From assembly GCA_028023455.1 (NCBI GenBank), contig JAQFVV010006232.1, positions 1,002,008 to 1,066,007 on the forward strand: a stretch of DNA of 64,000 bases, read 5' to 3'. Made by a program: the position numbers and the translations under genes. The notes under the pieces were generated by a model. The model worked only from the letters and a program-made list of their open reading frames with translations, did not search any database and was not told the origin of the DNA. Position 1 is the first letter of the stretch, and each line of letters begins with the position of its first letter. Source of the DNA: Epiperipatus broadwayi (Eukaryota > Onychophora > Udeonychophora > Euonychophora > Peripatidae). Positions 1-14,285 of the stretch are shown one piece after another.

Positions 1-611
1 TTTTAAAAAATTCTGCTAAATAGGAGGAATTATATGGGTCATTATGTTTGTTGTTACAATTTCATCTTTTTAATATCTTGATGTCTTCTTTGATGTTACA
101 TTGGCAAAGAGTGCAGCATCTGAATAGTATGTTAATATTAGAGATATTGTGACTTTAATCCATAGCATGGAGTGAGAGTGCTACTGCTGATGAGTGTTGC
201 TTAATGCAGTAGCATGCTTATCTTTTATAAAACTGATACTACAATTGCTCACATTTACATAAGAAGCTTTACTAATCTTACATAAAACTTTATAAATTCA
301 ATGAGTTTCAAAGGAGATTAAATCTTTAGGCTTAGTTATGATGTTACTAATTTTTTGATAAGTATTACACATTGCTTTTATATTGTAGCATTTTAGAACA
401 CATCCAGTACTGTCGTTCCTGTTATATAAGTAACACAAATCTTAATACTTGATTTTTTTATCTTTTTGCTTTTTATTTTGATTATTTTACTTAAATTAAG
501 ACTTGATAGATAATTTATTATTATAACTCTTAGCTAATAAAACACTATTTACATGATTTCTTTCTTTTTTATATATGATTTATCTGAAAGGTTAATGGTT
601 CTATTAAAAAA

Positions 612-802
612 TGTTTTGGCTTCAAACAGACAAAACTCTCCATACAGTAGTGCCACCCTGTGTCAACCAGAGTAATCAATGGATGCCAGAAGGCTTGTGC
701 ATAAAATCCCTATCTAGTGCCTACTCATCCAATATCCACAGACTAGTTTCTGGCTTGTGGCTTTCATCAGTGAGGAGCCTTGAATCTGAAAGCACTGCAC
801 CT
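612..802 (+). repeat. Left arm of inverted repeat (family IR-1)
   Basis: This block recurs as its reverse complement at 885-1070, with about 80-90% identity by eye. Shared landmarks include gtgcctactcatccaatat, gtgaggagcctt and aatcaatggatgcc. The 66-codon open frame inside it has no family resemblance, and the inverted copy does not keep it open, so I do not call a gene. A third copy, in this same orientation, lies at 63818-64000. The ~80-bp loop (803-884) contains aatgcaaccctccag, which is also found after the third copy, so the repeat unit extends past this arm. Confidence 0.85.
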
Positions 803-884
803 AGATCTTAGGATCTAATGCAACCCTCCAGAAGCCACCTTTTATCTCTACTTAACTACAAAACTATGAGAATGAAATTTATTT

Positions 885-1070
885 AGGTGCAGTGCTCTCA
901 GATCCAAGGCTCCTCACTGATGAAGGCCACAAGCCAGAAACTACTCTGGGGATATTGGATGAGTAGGCACTAGATAGGGATTTTATGCACAAGCCTTCTG
1001 GCATCCATTGATTACTTTGGTTGGCACAGGGTGGCATTACTGTATGGAAAGTTTTGCCTGTTTAAAAACA
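885..1070 (-). repeat. Right arm of inverted repeat (family IR-1)
   Basis: This is the reverse-complement partner of 612-802. The two arms and the short loop could fold as one ~460-nt hairpin. There is no transposase and no clear terminal inverted repeat. It could be a fold-back or MITE-like element, or two opposed copies of an ordinary dispersed repeat. Confidence 0.85.
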
Positions 1071-1162
1071 GTTATGTGCTAGCATAAGAGATGGTGACCA
1101 TGTGATGTTTTGGCTACAAAAAAATTTGAATGATGATGTAATGAACAGTGTAAATATCTGAC

Positions 1163-1435
1163 TCAGTGTAATTTTTCTGAAACTTGAAAATGTAAAAAAA
1201 AAAAATTATATAATTTATTTTTGCTATGTTTCCATATGATAAATGTGTCATCTATATATCTTAGCCAAATAAGAGGTTTTAAAGGTGCTAATTCTAAATC
1301 ACTAGTTTCTTTATATTCCATAAGTAAATCAACTATTACTCCTGAGATAGATGCTTTCATAGGAGAACCAAAAGTTTGTTTATAATGTTGTTCACTGTAA
1401 ATAAAATATGTGTTAGAGTAAAGACAGAAAAACTA
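1163..1435 (-). pseudogene. Penelope-like element reverse transcriptase fragment
   Basis: On the minus strand the frame reads a stretch containing QTFGSPM, then SGVIVDLLMEY, then WLRYIDDTFIIWKH. In PLE reverse transcriptases the Y-x-Q-x-x-G-x-PMGSP block precedes the Y(V/I)DDTF catalytic block by this distance, so this is the palm region with both catalytic aspartates kept. The frame runs upstream of the first methionine to about 1435. It dissolves into A-rich sequence after the IDD block. Only ~90 of the usual 600+ residues remain and no GIY-YIG tail is adjacent. It differs clearly from the PLE-A copies at 12.6, 14.3, 36.7 and 57.1 kb. Confidence 0.8.
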
Positions 1436-1439
1436 CACT

Positions 1440-2795
1440 TGGTTATGTAAATGTCATGGTGAGCTGAAATAATTAAATAATGTTGAATAATAACAATCTT
1501 AATAAATTCATAATATTTCATATTTCTTTTTTTAATTTTTTAGATATTATATGCTATACATTTTCTCAATTATCTAGTATATATTTTAATTAAGCATTGT
1601 TGTACAGCTTTGCCAAAATATTTCTTATTTCTTCACTTGCTTCTTTTAAAATATCTATAATAATTCTCAAAGTTATCCCATTCTTTATATACTTAATTGT
1701 CTAACTCCTATTTTTATTTAAGATATATGAAATTTCAAATTTGTAAATATAATTTAATGGATATTTTGTTGTCTTGTTGTTTAATTTTTTTTTGTTCCTC
1801 TTTTTAGTTATAATGCCATATTTTTCATATTGTTGCAATAACTTTCTTTTTCATAAAAAATGTTTTATACATGTGGAAATTATGATGTCATATCTAGTTC
1901 TTCTTGTCACTTTGCACTGATGTCATCATTAATTCTTTTTTATACTATTTTCTAAATTCTAGATAATTAATTTATTTAAGTAAATAATTAAAAATATTTT
2001 TATATTGTTTTTTTCTTTCTTCATACATTGCTCATTTCAGTTAAAAATATGGTTGGGTTTAAGTTTTGTTTTTACAGTTTGTCTTTAGCCTAGATAGCAT
2101 AATAAAGATAAAATGTAGTTATTAGATAGTTAAAATGCTGATCTAAGACAGATTAATAGTTAGAAACTATTTTGGGATCAGTTTTAATTATCACCAGTTA
2201 TTTATTGATTATTAATGATAGGCTTAGTTTGATTTAAGAACAGATACTTTAGAGTTTATGACTGTTAATAAAACAATTCTAATTATTTACAGGTTGGAAT
2301 ATTTTGAGTAATAAGTTTACCTATTATAAAAATTCAATACAATCTTTTATGATTTAGTATATTAATTATTTATCTTTTAGGGGGGAAACATATTGACATC
2401 TGGATCATAAGGAATCTTTCAACCTGGTAAATGTATTCTTAAGACATAAAAATCAACTTTAACAGTAAAAACATCAATCCTAATTTTTATTATTTATTCT
2501 ACATATCTTCACATATAGATATTGAATATATTGCAAACATATAGTCAAAAGAGCTTAAGTATATACAAATAAATATATCAGTTGTTAGCATTTTAAATGT
2601 ATTATTTATTGAGTACTTTTCATCATTTAATCTAATATAATTTTTATCCTAACCAAACTCTGTGTATATCCACATACAAAAATAAATACAATAATAATAA
2701 ATTGAAGCTTGTAAAATGTTTGTTCTTTCAAATGACTTTATGACCAGCGTTATTATACAATATATAATACTGTTCCATATTATTATTTTTTCTTT
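1440..2795. other. AT-rich DNA without recognised features
   Basis: No frame longer than about 60 codons, no repeat copy and no RNA gene is visible. The sequence is homopolymer-rich with almost no CpG. Confidence 0.6.
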
Positions 2796-2797
2796 CA

Positions 2798-2886
2798 TGT
2801 GTCATAGCATCGGCCAGGAAGCAAACTCACTACCCGGGACAATTGCTTGTAAGGCGGCTGTGCTGACCACTTGACCACCAACGCTT
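2798..2886 (-). mobile_element. tRNA-Val-like SINE, copy 1
   Basis: Read on the minus strand, this has a tRNA-like head with an A-box-like tggtcaagtggtc and an anticodon-arm region whose loop is cttacaa (anticodon TAC, valine type). It then has a degenerate B box (gagtttgcttcc) and the tail tgctatgacac. The same layout occurs at 10845-10941 and 50987-51087, so it is dispersed and tRNA-derived rather than a functional tRNA. The acceptor stem is not preserved. A T-rich run on the left, which is the 3' side on the minus strand, is consistent with a retroposed tail. Confidence 0.75.
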
Positions 2887-2889
2887 GTC

Positions 2890-4150
2890 GTAAATTATTT
2901 GTTAATGCTTCTTTATGCTACTGTTTTTGAATGTATTACAGTTTCTTTACAATTTTCAAACTAGTTTTTTCTTTATAAAAAAGCTTGTCTGTGGTTTGTT
3001 TACTTTTTTTAATTCATTCCAATTCCTCTAAGAACAAATTTTTAAAACTGCAATAATTTAAATACTAAAATGTCTTAGAACTTTAAGTAAAGCAAAAGCA
3101 TTAAATGAAAAGATGATCACCACTTTGTATTTATCTTGTTTTTATAAATCATTCTTCATGTTCTGAATTTTTTTCAGCAAAATAGTGATCATTAATTTAC
3201 CACTATAATGTGGAAATCAATAGCAAATTTCTTTATTATTCATTGTCAAGAAACATCGTTAATAAGAAAAGGTTTGGAAAGGCATTGTCCTTGAATCACC
3301 AGGTATCGTCATCAATATAATGATCTTAAAATATTAACACATTATATATGTTTGTTTACAATTAATTATGTTTAGATACCATTATAATTTTAAGTTTTTA
3401 TATTTAAGAATTAAAAAAAAAATATTTGAAAAATGTAATTTTTGTTTTATTAAAAAAACATTATTTTTTGTATGTAAAGAGAATAATTTGATGCTTCTAT
3501 TTGTAAATGTAAAATAAGATTAATTGTAATAATTATGCAATTAGAAGCAATTGCATTTTTCTATTAATATTTTATAATGTGCCAGCAGAGAGCTTTTAAT
3601 ATAAAAATGTTGATGTTTTAAAAGGTGAAGTTACATTTTTAATTATTATAGCTGTCAATCTGTTTATTTTCAACATATTTGTTTAATAATAATTACAGTT
3701 ATTAAAACAAAACAAAAAAGAAAAGAAATTCTCAAATTTCATTTTGTCTTACTTAAAATATAAATAAACTAGTTCATTTTTTTAAAAAATTTAAGTTCTC
3801 TAACAATTTTATATACTTACAAAGAAAATATTAAAACATTCAATCCATTGAAGAGTTTCCATATCTCATCTAAGTATAATTAAAATTCTCATTTTACATT
3901 TATATAAAAACATATCATCTCTTTGCTTTTTAATACAAATATTATTTATTGCGTTTATTTAATCATGTTTGTATTAAATATTGAATTAACATTACAGACC
4001 ATCTTTATATATAAACTTTAAATAATACTAATTTAGATAGTTGTTTAATTAATAATTTAAAAACAGTTAGTAGATTCAGTTGAAGATAAACAGATTAATA
4101 TATTTTAGCTAAATTGAATTAAATTAAAATGTCATCTTATTATTATTGTT
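2890..4150. other. AT-rich DNA without recognised features
   Basis: I see no coding or RNA feature here. Short A and T runs and ATT-type simple repeats dominate. Confidence 0.6.
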
Positions 4151-4152
4151 GT

Positions 4153-4375
4153 AGGATAGGGGTGAGGAACTTCCAGCCCATTGGCCAACTCTGGCGCTCA
4201 AAACTTTCAATCCAGTCTCCAAATATTTTCAAAACCGTATATAAAATAGCCAAAGACAAGTACGCATTAAATAAAAAAGAAGCTAGCGTCCCTCTATCCA
4301 AAAATAGCCTTTCTAATATTTTTTACATAGATTTGAATATATATATAAACAAATTCAAATTTATGCAAATCTGAA
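4153..4375 (+). mobile_element. Possible hAT transposon end fragment
   Basis: The opening bases, aggggtgaggaacttccagc followed by ccattggcc and ctctggcgc, resemble the termini of hAT elements of the Charlie/ZBED type, which commonly begin CAGGGGTGxGGAACCxGCGGCCC and carry paired GGCC blocks. That resemblance is from family knowledge. The local G+C is well above its surroundings. An 81-codon frame covers the block, but I do not recognise its protein. No matching opposite terminus was found nearby, so this is at best a relic end. Confidence 0.4.
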
Positions 4376-4379
4376 AACA

Positions 4380-7300
4380 ATAAACAAGTACAGATGTTAT
4401 ATTTTAGCTAAATTAATTTATAACGCTATGATTATGATACTGGACGTATTGAAAATGCTAAGCTAGAATAAAGATATATAAACCAATGAAAGTTATTTCT
4501 ATTTTTAAATATTCAAACATTCATTAATTTATTATAAAATAGACCAATATAAAACTTTTACTTAAACATGCACAGACTACAAATATTGAATTAAAAGTTA
4601 AATAGAATAAAATATTTTCTTAATTACATGTTTTTCTCTTTACAACCTTCATATTAGTTCTACTTCATTCTATTATGCATGCAATATTCCAAAAATTATC
4701 TGTATTATGTGGTCAATTTATACAATGCTGACATTTCTTTTTATAGTGATTTTAACAGACAAGCATATAATTAGCAGAAATAAAACTAGAATTTTATTTT
4801 ATTATTATTTTGCATTTATTTTATTTTATTATAATGGATATACTGATTAAGTTAAGAAAAATTGAAACAGAAAATCAGAAATTTTAAAAGAAATGTAACA
4901 ATGCATATTTTTTAATAGAAAGAAATAATAAATTGATGTGCATAATATGTCTAGAAACTATTTCACTTAATAAAAAACATGAATAACAATCAATATTTAT
5001 CAAACTATTATGATTACAATAAAATTATTAGGGAAGATGGAAGTAGTAAAAAAAAAACTTGAAAAGGAGCTTCATCAAATAACTGACATATTTTATACAA
5101 AGTATAATAAACAAGTCAGAAAATTTATGAAAGGAACTTTCAAAAAACAAAAGGATAGAAAATTCAAAATCATTTTCTGAAAGGGTATTTATTAAAGACT
5201 GCATGTAGCTGTAGTAGAATTAATCTGTCCAGACATAAAAATAAATTTAGACAAATTGAAAAAAATGTCATTAATGTGGAATAGTCATGAAAAGTAATGG
5301 CATTAATTTATTTTTATCTCACAAAAGGAAATTATGGCCTTCAATTAAAAAAAAGAAAGTTGAAATTTTTCTGTCAGTTAAAAAGATTGCTTATCCTTAT
5401 AGCTTAAAAGTAATTTAATTACATTTTTGATTAAATATAGCAGGTTCATTTTTAAGTCAATAATTTTGTATGGCCCATGAATGATATTATAAATATCCAA
5501 GTGGGTCATATAAAAAAAAGTTTCCCCACTCCCATAATAGAACCAAGGAATTTGACAGACTATCATGTCAATTCTGCAATAGTTTTAATTTATGAAATTT
5601 CAAAAAAATATTAAATATTCAATTTATTTCTGAATAAAAATTTATATTAATTGCTCAAAATCAAATAATTTCAATATTAATTAGCAATAATTGTCATGAT
5701 ATTGTTTTTTGTTTCCAGTACCTGTCCAAAATTATTGTCAATAATTCATACTCATTGATAACTATTTGTGGAAAATATTCAGCTAAAATTAATTACTGCT
5801 AATTTGTATAATGAATTTGTACTAAGTCACTCTATTAAACTGAATAGCAATAGAGGCTATAGGTTTAAATGTATTGACTGATACTAAAAACAATTTTATT
5901 AGCAATCACTATCATAATATTGGGCAGAAAAATTATTTTTTGTCATTGATTAATTAAGTTTTTCACTGTTCAATGTTATACTCTTGCACATAAAATTAAA
6001 GGTAGTAGATGAAGGTATTCATAATGATCATCTTTGTTGTAAAACTTTATGTTTACAAATTACTAGTTTAATAGCTTATATAGTTAATTTAGCTCAACAG
6101 ATTAATCAACTTGCTACTAAAAATAAGAATTAGAAATGTATTATTTTGAACAAAATAGTTATTAAAAAAATAATCATCATTAACTTGCAACATTTATTTA
6201 TTAATGCATGTTCTGGGATATTATATGCAAGAGATTTCTAGACTTTTTCAAAAAAAAAAACATAATTACTGTTGGTTTATAGACTCCAAAGTTTAGCAGA
6301 CATAATACTGTGCTCATTTATATGCAATTACTATAGTTAGCTAATTTAGACAAACCAGATCAATATAACATTGTTAGACTAATGCTTTGTATAGTTTTCT
6401 GCTAAACAAGAGAGGCAGACTGTGGAGCTCAAAATCCATGAATCATGCAATTCTAATATTTTAAGGGTTGAGATTTATTATGAACTCCCAAGTAATAAAA
6501 CTGTTCAATTATTTATTTTAATGTAAAATCAGTGAAGTCACCATCAGAGCTACTGCCTTTGGTTTGTATTTGTAGAGGTAATTTTGCTAGAATTTCAAAT
6601 TGACATTTTCTTTAATGAACATATCTGGATGTAACTTAATAACAAAAAAAATATGAAGCTCATTAAAAGAGATTTTGTGTTTATGCAATAGGAAGATTAT
6701 TCCAATACTTTGTACCATACATTCCACAGATACTCTTTATTGCCATGTACTTAATCATATATACCAATTCAGTAAGACCATAGATGAATCACTAATGCAT
6801 TGCAATTAATTTTCCCTAGGTTGATTTATTTAATTTACCTTGATCCCAAGATCCTTAATATACACTAAAAGACTCTGATTTATGTGATCATTATAATTTT
6901 TTGAGACCTGGGATAAGAACCTAATATCAGATGAAAGAATAAATTTGATTGATGTGTGACACAAGGTTTTGAGATTTTATTTGACACCATAATCATTAAT
7001 TATTTTGTGCTAAGACACATAAAAATGTCTTGATTAATTTGGATATAGTCTTATGCATCACCTAATTATTTCTGACACCATTCACTTTTCAGTATGTATT
7101 AGCAACAAAATTATGCACTCACAGCAATGTAAACAATATTTTATGAACAAATGCTATTGGATTTTTTTTTCCATTTCCTACAAAAGTGATCATGTTAAAA
7201 TTGTTTTGCAATTGATAATAGCAGGTTTACTTTCTTAAAAAAATACTGAACATTTCTTTTTATATCTGAGATAGTTTAATAATCAAAAGACAAAAGATAA

Positions 7301-10300
7301 GAAGTTTACATTTACAAAAAAATGCTATTATCAAGTAAAACTTAAGAAAAAAAATTATAATAAATCTAGAAAGCAAAAGAAATTGACTATGAATAAATAA
7401 TTTATTGCCATGCCAACATTCTAAATCCAAAAATAAAATTCAGATTTTATTATTTTCAACAATTTTAGGAAAAAGGGGAAGTGAGATTTTATCTGAAAGT
7501 CTGATTTAAATTTTACAGCAGAGATATTAAAAATACTTTTGTGCATTTAAACAGTATTCAAAATAAAAATAAGATGCTATTTTATAAATATAGTTAATAC
7601 TTTAGATGAATATGAACTAGCATATATCAAAATATAATAATGAATATCATAAAGTATATTACCAGATGGTTAATTGCATAGGAATTCTTATAAAGTTAAG
7701 GCTTCAGAAGTAAAACATCAGCCACTACCCATAGATGTTGATTTAGATTTCCAAAAAATAAGTAAATGATTAGTCATTGACACTAAGTTTATTGAGACAT
7801 AAAAGATCATTATATTTAAAAAAGTTTGACAGTTAAAAATAGTACAAACATAATTTTAGTTTGAAAAGTTTAATTGTTAAAAATTGTATTTGGTAAAAAA
7901 GAAGGCATTTTTGTTGCTGTATGCAAGCCATTGGAAGATTAAAAAAATAAATTCCAACAATCACAATTTGCTATTATTATATAAGAATATAATTTGAAGG
8001 CTTACCAGAAATTTGAGTAAATATCCAATTTATTGATATGCTTATAGCCCACTGATATTTAATATATAGACATGATCATGCAAACTATTGAGTTTTCAAG
8101 AGATTACAGTATGCTATTAACTGCTAGAAATTTATCAAAGAAGATAAATATGAAATTGAATTTTAGTGCTTTTATTTAGACTAAAGTAACATTGGGGAAT
8201 GAAGTATATTTATATTGCTATAATGTATAGTTTGCCTCATATTAGTATACATGAACAGAATAATAAGAGGAAGCATTTGGAAAAAAACGTTATGTTTTGA
8301 TCTGAGATTATTTTAAAGCAATCTATGGACTATCACTATATAAAAAATAATTGTGCAACATTGAAATTAATAATGAAAAAAGACAAATGGGCATTGTTAG
8401 TGTGATCCAAATATATTTTAAAAGTAATAATATGTCCATCTTAGAATTTATATTGGTCAATTTTAATGGCACAAACTCCTGCATTCAGGAATTGATGAAG
8501 AAGAATTTTTAAATTCCAGCAGTTAAATGTTTTATTTATCCTCAGATTTTACTTATAGTAACAAAACAACAATTCCAAAGGGATATTGCAACTTGATGTT
8601 ATTATAATCTATATTATGATGTCAACTTTGCAAATGAAGAATACATATGTAGATTTAATAATGCATTTATTGCAGATGATTTATTTCAAATTAATTTTGC
8701 AGAACACTTTAAAGAAAAATAGTTTTACATCATAAATCTTTTAAAAAAATCTTTAGTTTCTAAAAAAGATAATTTGTATTAATAAAAGCAAATTGAGGGA
8801 TAACTAGTAAGTAATCATAATTTATATTTATCTAAAATTAGTTATCAACTCAAGAAATGATTGACTTCAAAATTTTGTGATGATCTGTGAACTATTAAAC
8901 CAAACTTAGATTTTGCTTATATTAGAAAACATTCTAGTGTAAAATTGAAATCATGCCAGGAGTTTCATAGCTGATAATTTGATAATTTCTTTTGCTCACA
9001 CACAAATAAAAATATCTTAGGTAAGCCTTACAAAACTGATAATTCAAAAATTATTGATTTGATCAATATTAATATATTAATACTACTGATGATATCTTTT
9101 TGGAAATAAAATAGTTCAAAAATAAAAAAATGTCTGTATGTAGCATAATGAAAGTGTTAATTTGCACAGAATTATCTCTGATTCTTAGTTATATTTTAAT
9201 ATCTCTTTATATCAAAGTACGTTTTCATAATTCATAAAAAATGCTAAAGTTATACCAACACTAAAATCTAAATCACATGATATTGAAAATTTTAAACCTA
9301 TTTTTTTATTTAACATAGAAATACATTTGAAAATGTGTGAATAATAAAATAATAAGCACTTTAACAGAATATTTACTAAAAATATGGCATGGTTCTATGC
9401 ATACAGATTTTCTAATACCAATTTAATACACATTTAAGATACTATTCCATATGTCACTAACAGAATTTTAAGAGAATTTACTAAATATCATTTATTGTAG
9501 CATGAACAAAGTTTTTAACACTTGGATTATTCACATCAACTTTCAAATGGTATCTCATTTATTTAACTTATAGATTTTTGCAATATTTGACTTTTACTTC
9601 TAATGCATCTAGTTTTATATTCTTTGATGTTACACATTTTTAACATTTTACAATATATTGTTTGTTTTCTTGTGACATTTTTTTTTGAAGTTAAAATGAT
9701 CATGTATTTTATAATCATTTCTGCTAATGAATAAATATTTAATTTAGTATATAAAAAATCGTTTAAAAATTAGAAAGCATGTAAATTCAAATAAATACTT
9801 TTAAGTATTAAAAACTTACTTAAGACGTATATATATTATTCAATTGTTGATTGGTTTGAATTTTTTTTTGTTTTACTATTTAAATAAAAACAATGACATA
9901 TTTATTTTTTAACAATAATTGGGCTAGAAAAGTCATAGATCAGTTATGATATAGCTACCTGGAAAATAATGAATGCTTTTTGGAAATCTTCAGTTATCAA
10001 AATAATTAAAATTCACTTAAAAATTCATTCCATGATTATAAACTTGGCAGAAAAATGTGTGAACTAGTCATTATAAAATACTTTTTTTTTTATGAAATAT
10101 GTATATAAAATAGTATGATATTATTATTAAAATTCATTTTAATATCAAAAATCATAAAATTTGTGGTATTTATCTAAAAAATGAAAATAGAAAGTTGATA
10201 ATGGCAAACAGTTTTTATTCTTTTTGAAATATTTGTGTATTGTATTAAATGCAAAAAAAAAAAAAATGATTCTAATGATGCAGATAAAATACAATTAATC

Positions 10301-10840
10301 CAGCATAATATCATTCAAAATTCTCATTATTCAAACAAAATATCAAAGCTAAGAAAGAAATTTAAAAATTCAATAAATATTTATAAATTAATAAATGGAA
10401 TTGCAATGTACTTCTTTTTCCATATGAACCTAATACCAAGTTATTTATGATCATTGCGATAATTAATCTTTAAAATAGATTGCATATAACTGCTGAGTAA
10501 AGGAAATTACTGGAAAAAGAAAGAATACATTTTTGAAAATATATTACATTTTAAAAAAGATTTTATTGACCTGCTAAGTGAATAGCTGATTATCATTTTC
10601 AACAATGAATTAAAAAACAAAAATGGTTAATCTATAAAAATAATTTGCTGTTTTAATTTTTTTTTAATTACTGCCATAATTTTTATATCAGTATAAAAAT
10701 AAGCATAATTTGTATTTTTATAGTTTTAAATATTGTTAAAAAATAAATTTATATGACATGTAGAAAATATTTATATATAAATAAAACTATAGATAGCAAA
10801 ATTAATGTTTATTTACATTTTTAAAAGAGTTTGAATTTTT
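4380..10840. other. 6.4 kb of AT-rich DNA with no supportable gene
   Basis: Frames of 61-71 codons occur (5378-5566 minus, 7053-7238 plus, 10235-10450 plus). They have low complexity, no motif and no neighbours, and match chance expectation at this base composition. No repeat shared with the rest of the window was recognised. Confidence 0.55.
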
Positions 10841-10844
10841 TTTC

Positions 10845-10941
10845 CATGTGTCATAGCATGGCCGGGAAGGAAAGCGAACCCGCTATCCCGGGACAACTGC
10901 TTGTAAGGCAGCTGTGCTGATTTCTCGACTACCAACGCTTA
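10845..10941 (-). mobile_element. tRNA-Val-like SINE, copy 2
   Basis: This is the best-preserved minus-strand copy. The anticodon arm reads gctgc-cttacaa-gcagt, a 5-bp stem with a 7-nt loop carrying TAC. It is followed by a near-consensus B box, cgggttcgctttcc, and the tail catgctatgacacatgg next to a T-run on the left. The A box is degenerate (gtagtcgagaaatc). It matches the copies at 2.8 kb and 51.0 kb. Confidence 0.8.
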
Positions 10942-10944
10942 ACA

Positions 10945-12600
10945 AAGAGGGGTAAAATACCATATTTTTTAAAATCTAAAAAAACTCACAAATCTAAAAA
11001 CCGCCCTAGAATCAAGTATTTTGTATTGGTAATTGACAATTTTAAAAAAAAATATTGCATTTTTGGGAATTAAATTATATTTTATCTTTCTATTTACAAT
11101 AAGAAAAAAATATTGCTTATTATTAATGGATATTTTTTTTATTTCTATATCATTATGATATCTTCTTGTAAATTAATTAATTCATGTGATTTATCAATTT
11201 TTTTATGTTTATATAGAATTGATTTTTGGATTTGCTAAAAGTATTCATAAATTAACACTTAAACTTTATACTGTTTAATATTTATTTAAATAAATTATTT
11301 AAATGTTATTTTGATGAACACAAAAATAGGATTAGGAAAAGAGAGATCTATTTTAATTTTGATATAATAATGTTTATAAACATCTAGAATGAGCTTAACA
11401 ATATGTTAAATAAGTCTGATGAAATTTATAACTTTGAGAAATGAAAATTAATATATCTAAATCTACTAGCTATGTTTACATGTAAAAATAATACATGTTT
11501 GAATTTTACAATTTGAAAAAATGTTTTAAAACAATTCAGAGCTTTTATATGTTTGGGAGATTTATTATTTGTGAAAAACAGAGAAAAACTATTAGAAGAA
11601 AACTTACATTGGCTCAGCAGATTTTAAAAAAAAAAATATTTTGTGATTTACTAAAATTGAAACTAAACTTGTTAAATGTTCATGTAAAGTTTTGTATGAA
11701 TCAAAGTTTGGATGAAAGAAATTAAATGATTGGAAACTTCTGAGGTATGAACTTACATGGACAGACATTGGGATGTAGTATTTATAATATTTTGCTGAAA
11801 TTCTAAAAATTATTTAATGCATAACTTATGAAATAAATGAAAAATAAATAAGTTGATAAGATTTGTAAAGGAAAAGAGAAGTATGAGATAAAATAAAGTT
11901 TATAGATGATTTACAAAAAATCATAAGTCTCTAAAAGATAGAATAATGAATGAAAAAAATTGAAAGCAATGTTGGGTTGAAATGTCAACAAATTATAATT
12001 CTTAAGTTACATATCTAATACCATTTGTTTTATAAAGTTGAAAGTTAATATTGCATTGTTTTAATTTATTGTTTACCATTTATGAGATTTTACAAAATAA
12101 ATTTTTACAACTTACAAATCTCTAGATTTAAATTTAATATTAAGATTATGTTTGCTTTGAGATATTGAAATATTTTCCATATTAAGTTAGTATTGAATTT
12201 TATTAATGTTCAAGGCAATTATTTTTAAAACTTTTTAATATATTGTTAATTTTTAAACACAATTCTCATTAAATTTTTATTCCTACAGTTTGTTTCTTTC
12301 TGGCTAATTTTTAAAAAAAAAAATAAAAAAAATCTTGTACAATAAAAATTTATCGAAGACTTGGCAACTACTATGCAGAAACCCTATCAAATAAAATAGC
12401 ACTAACATTATTATTCCATTATGCATATTATTTTCTCTCTCCTCTTGATGTATCTCTCTGTAATGAATTTTGTAAAGACATTATTAAACTACAGCTTTAG
12501 GAGCAAAATAATATTAATATGTGAGCAAAATAATATTAATTTTTAACATTGATATAACATTTACTTGTAAGTTATAAAATAGAATCTGCTAATATTACTT
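10945..12600. other. AT-rich DNA without recognised features
   Basis: A 76-codon frame at 11495-11725 is lysine-, leucine- and phenylalanine-rich with no recognisable domain, and I treat it as chance. No other structure was seen. Confidence 0.55.
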
Positions 12601-14285
12601 AATGCTATACTAGAAATTAAAAGATAAAATAGAAATTCATATAATACTACAATACTAGCCAAAAAATAAAATTTTACTAAAAAAATTTCCACAACCATGG
12701 TTTCAACTATTTAAAAATAAATCTTTTCAAATTAAATTCAACTAAACGTACAACGTAAATATATATATAAAACAAAATAGTCTTAAAAACTAACTTCCTT
12801 TAACATCAAAGAATGCCTTCATGAGATTGATAGCCTGAGGGTCAAAAAATTCTATCATTGAAGTTTCTTTTACCCTTCTTTTCAATTTATTTATTTTTTC
12901 ATAAAAGATAGCTTTTGCATTGTCAAATAATATTTTATGACCTGTATTCAGTCATAAATATACAAAGCTGAATTTTTATATCCATTTTTAACTCTACTCT
13001 TATGAACTTTAATTCTTTAATTAAGATTTAATTTACTCTGACCTATATAAATTTTATGACAACTATAAGGTATCTTATAAACCATCCCATTCTTCAAGGG
13101 CATTTTCATACCACCCAATAATAAAATATATTTACAAATCAATTTACTAGTTGATGCTTTATAGGCAAAGAAATAAACTCTTTATTCACACTATTAATTA
13201 AATCTCTATTATTAACTGATTGATAGTCATTTTTATTAAATATAAGTTTCCTAATGAATTCATGATTATATTCTAATTCAAAATAGACTGAATCAAATTG
13301 ACTCCTCTGAATATCAGTATTATTTCTAAAATTATTATGTGTTTTATTCCTATAACAAAAATTCAATAAAAAAAGTTTCTTATGAGTAAAACAGTTGATA
13401 AACACCTGGCCTCATCATATTTATTAAATTTTTTGCTTTAATAAAATGACTATAAAATAAAACATTGTCAACTTTATCAATACTTAAATCTAAAAATTTC
13501 AATTTATCAAATTCAAATGTATCCCCTCAATAGTAAATGTAATATTAGATTCAAAATCATTCAATCTATCAAAAAAGTATCTTATCTCTTATATAAAAAA
13601 CAAACAATTATCAACATATCTAACAAATAATTTTAAAGAACCAGAAAAAGTATTAATAACACTACTCTTTAAAAAAAATCAATATAGACAGAGCATATTA
13701 AATAAGAAATAAAATAACCAATAACCCATCCCTCTTTAATTTTATAAAACATGTCATTACACACAAAATACATGGCATCCTCTAATAACAATAAAAAAAT
13801 CATAAATAACCTAATATTATCTGAAAAAAATATTGAAAATTCTTTAAACCAGTAAAAAAACATTATTGCCTTTTTTCTATCAACTAATTGATATATGTTT
13901 TCAATATCTCAACTACTAAAAACACACTTCTTTTCTAAAGCAAATGTATTAATTTTTTCTTATGTCTCAAACAAAGAAGATACACACAATTGACAGAAAT
14001 GTATATAATTCTTAAAAAACATGATAAGAAATTTTAAAATTTTATCAACAATTTCCTCTGTAAAGTCAAAAATACATCTTAAAGGATAATAATCTTTATG
14101 AGATTTCAAATTGAAAAAAATGTTAGAAGCCAAACAATTCAAATAAGTAAATTGGAAAAAAATATTTATCATAATTTTAATAATTTTAATTAACTTAGAT
14201 TTTATTTTCTTACCAGGATCAGAATTTAAAATAGAATACTTTCCATTATTTAATTCTAAAGAGACAAATAATTTCTTTGAAATTG
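12600..14285 (-). pseudogene. Penelope-like element PLE-A copy 1 (RT plus GIY-YIG)
   Basis: On the minus strand, broken frames give the PLE order. First comes an upstream block with YPLRCIFDFT (usual R-P-I). Next are FSS-stop-DIENIYQLVD (usual SFDIxNMYxxI), GYFISYLICSVYIDFF (degraded GxPMGSPIS region) and LFVRYVDNCLFF (catalytic YVDD now YVDN). The GIY-YIG block follows, with KIPYSCHKIYIGQSKL. The 3' UTR down to about 12600 is shared with the copies at 15.2, 36.7 and 57.1 kb. Frameshifts and stops are numerous, so it cannot be expressed intact. Four shorter frames (13139-13405, 13669-13863, 13960-14172 and the tail) are pieces of this one gene. The 5' end is truncated at about 14285, where an opposite copy begins. 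Confidence 0.88.

Noticed and set aside
611-811. 66-codon open frame
   Set aside because: It lies wholly in the IR-1 repeat. The inverted and third copies do not conserve it, and no motif is visible.
2798-2886. Functional tRNA-Val gene
   Set aside because: The anticodon arm is good, but the acceptor stem and box consensus fail. Three dispersed copies with a common tail, one with a target duplication, show a SINE.
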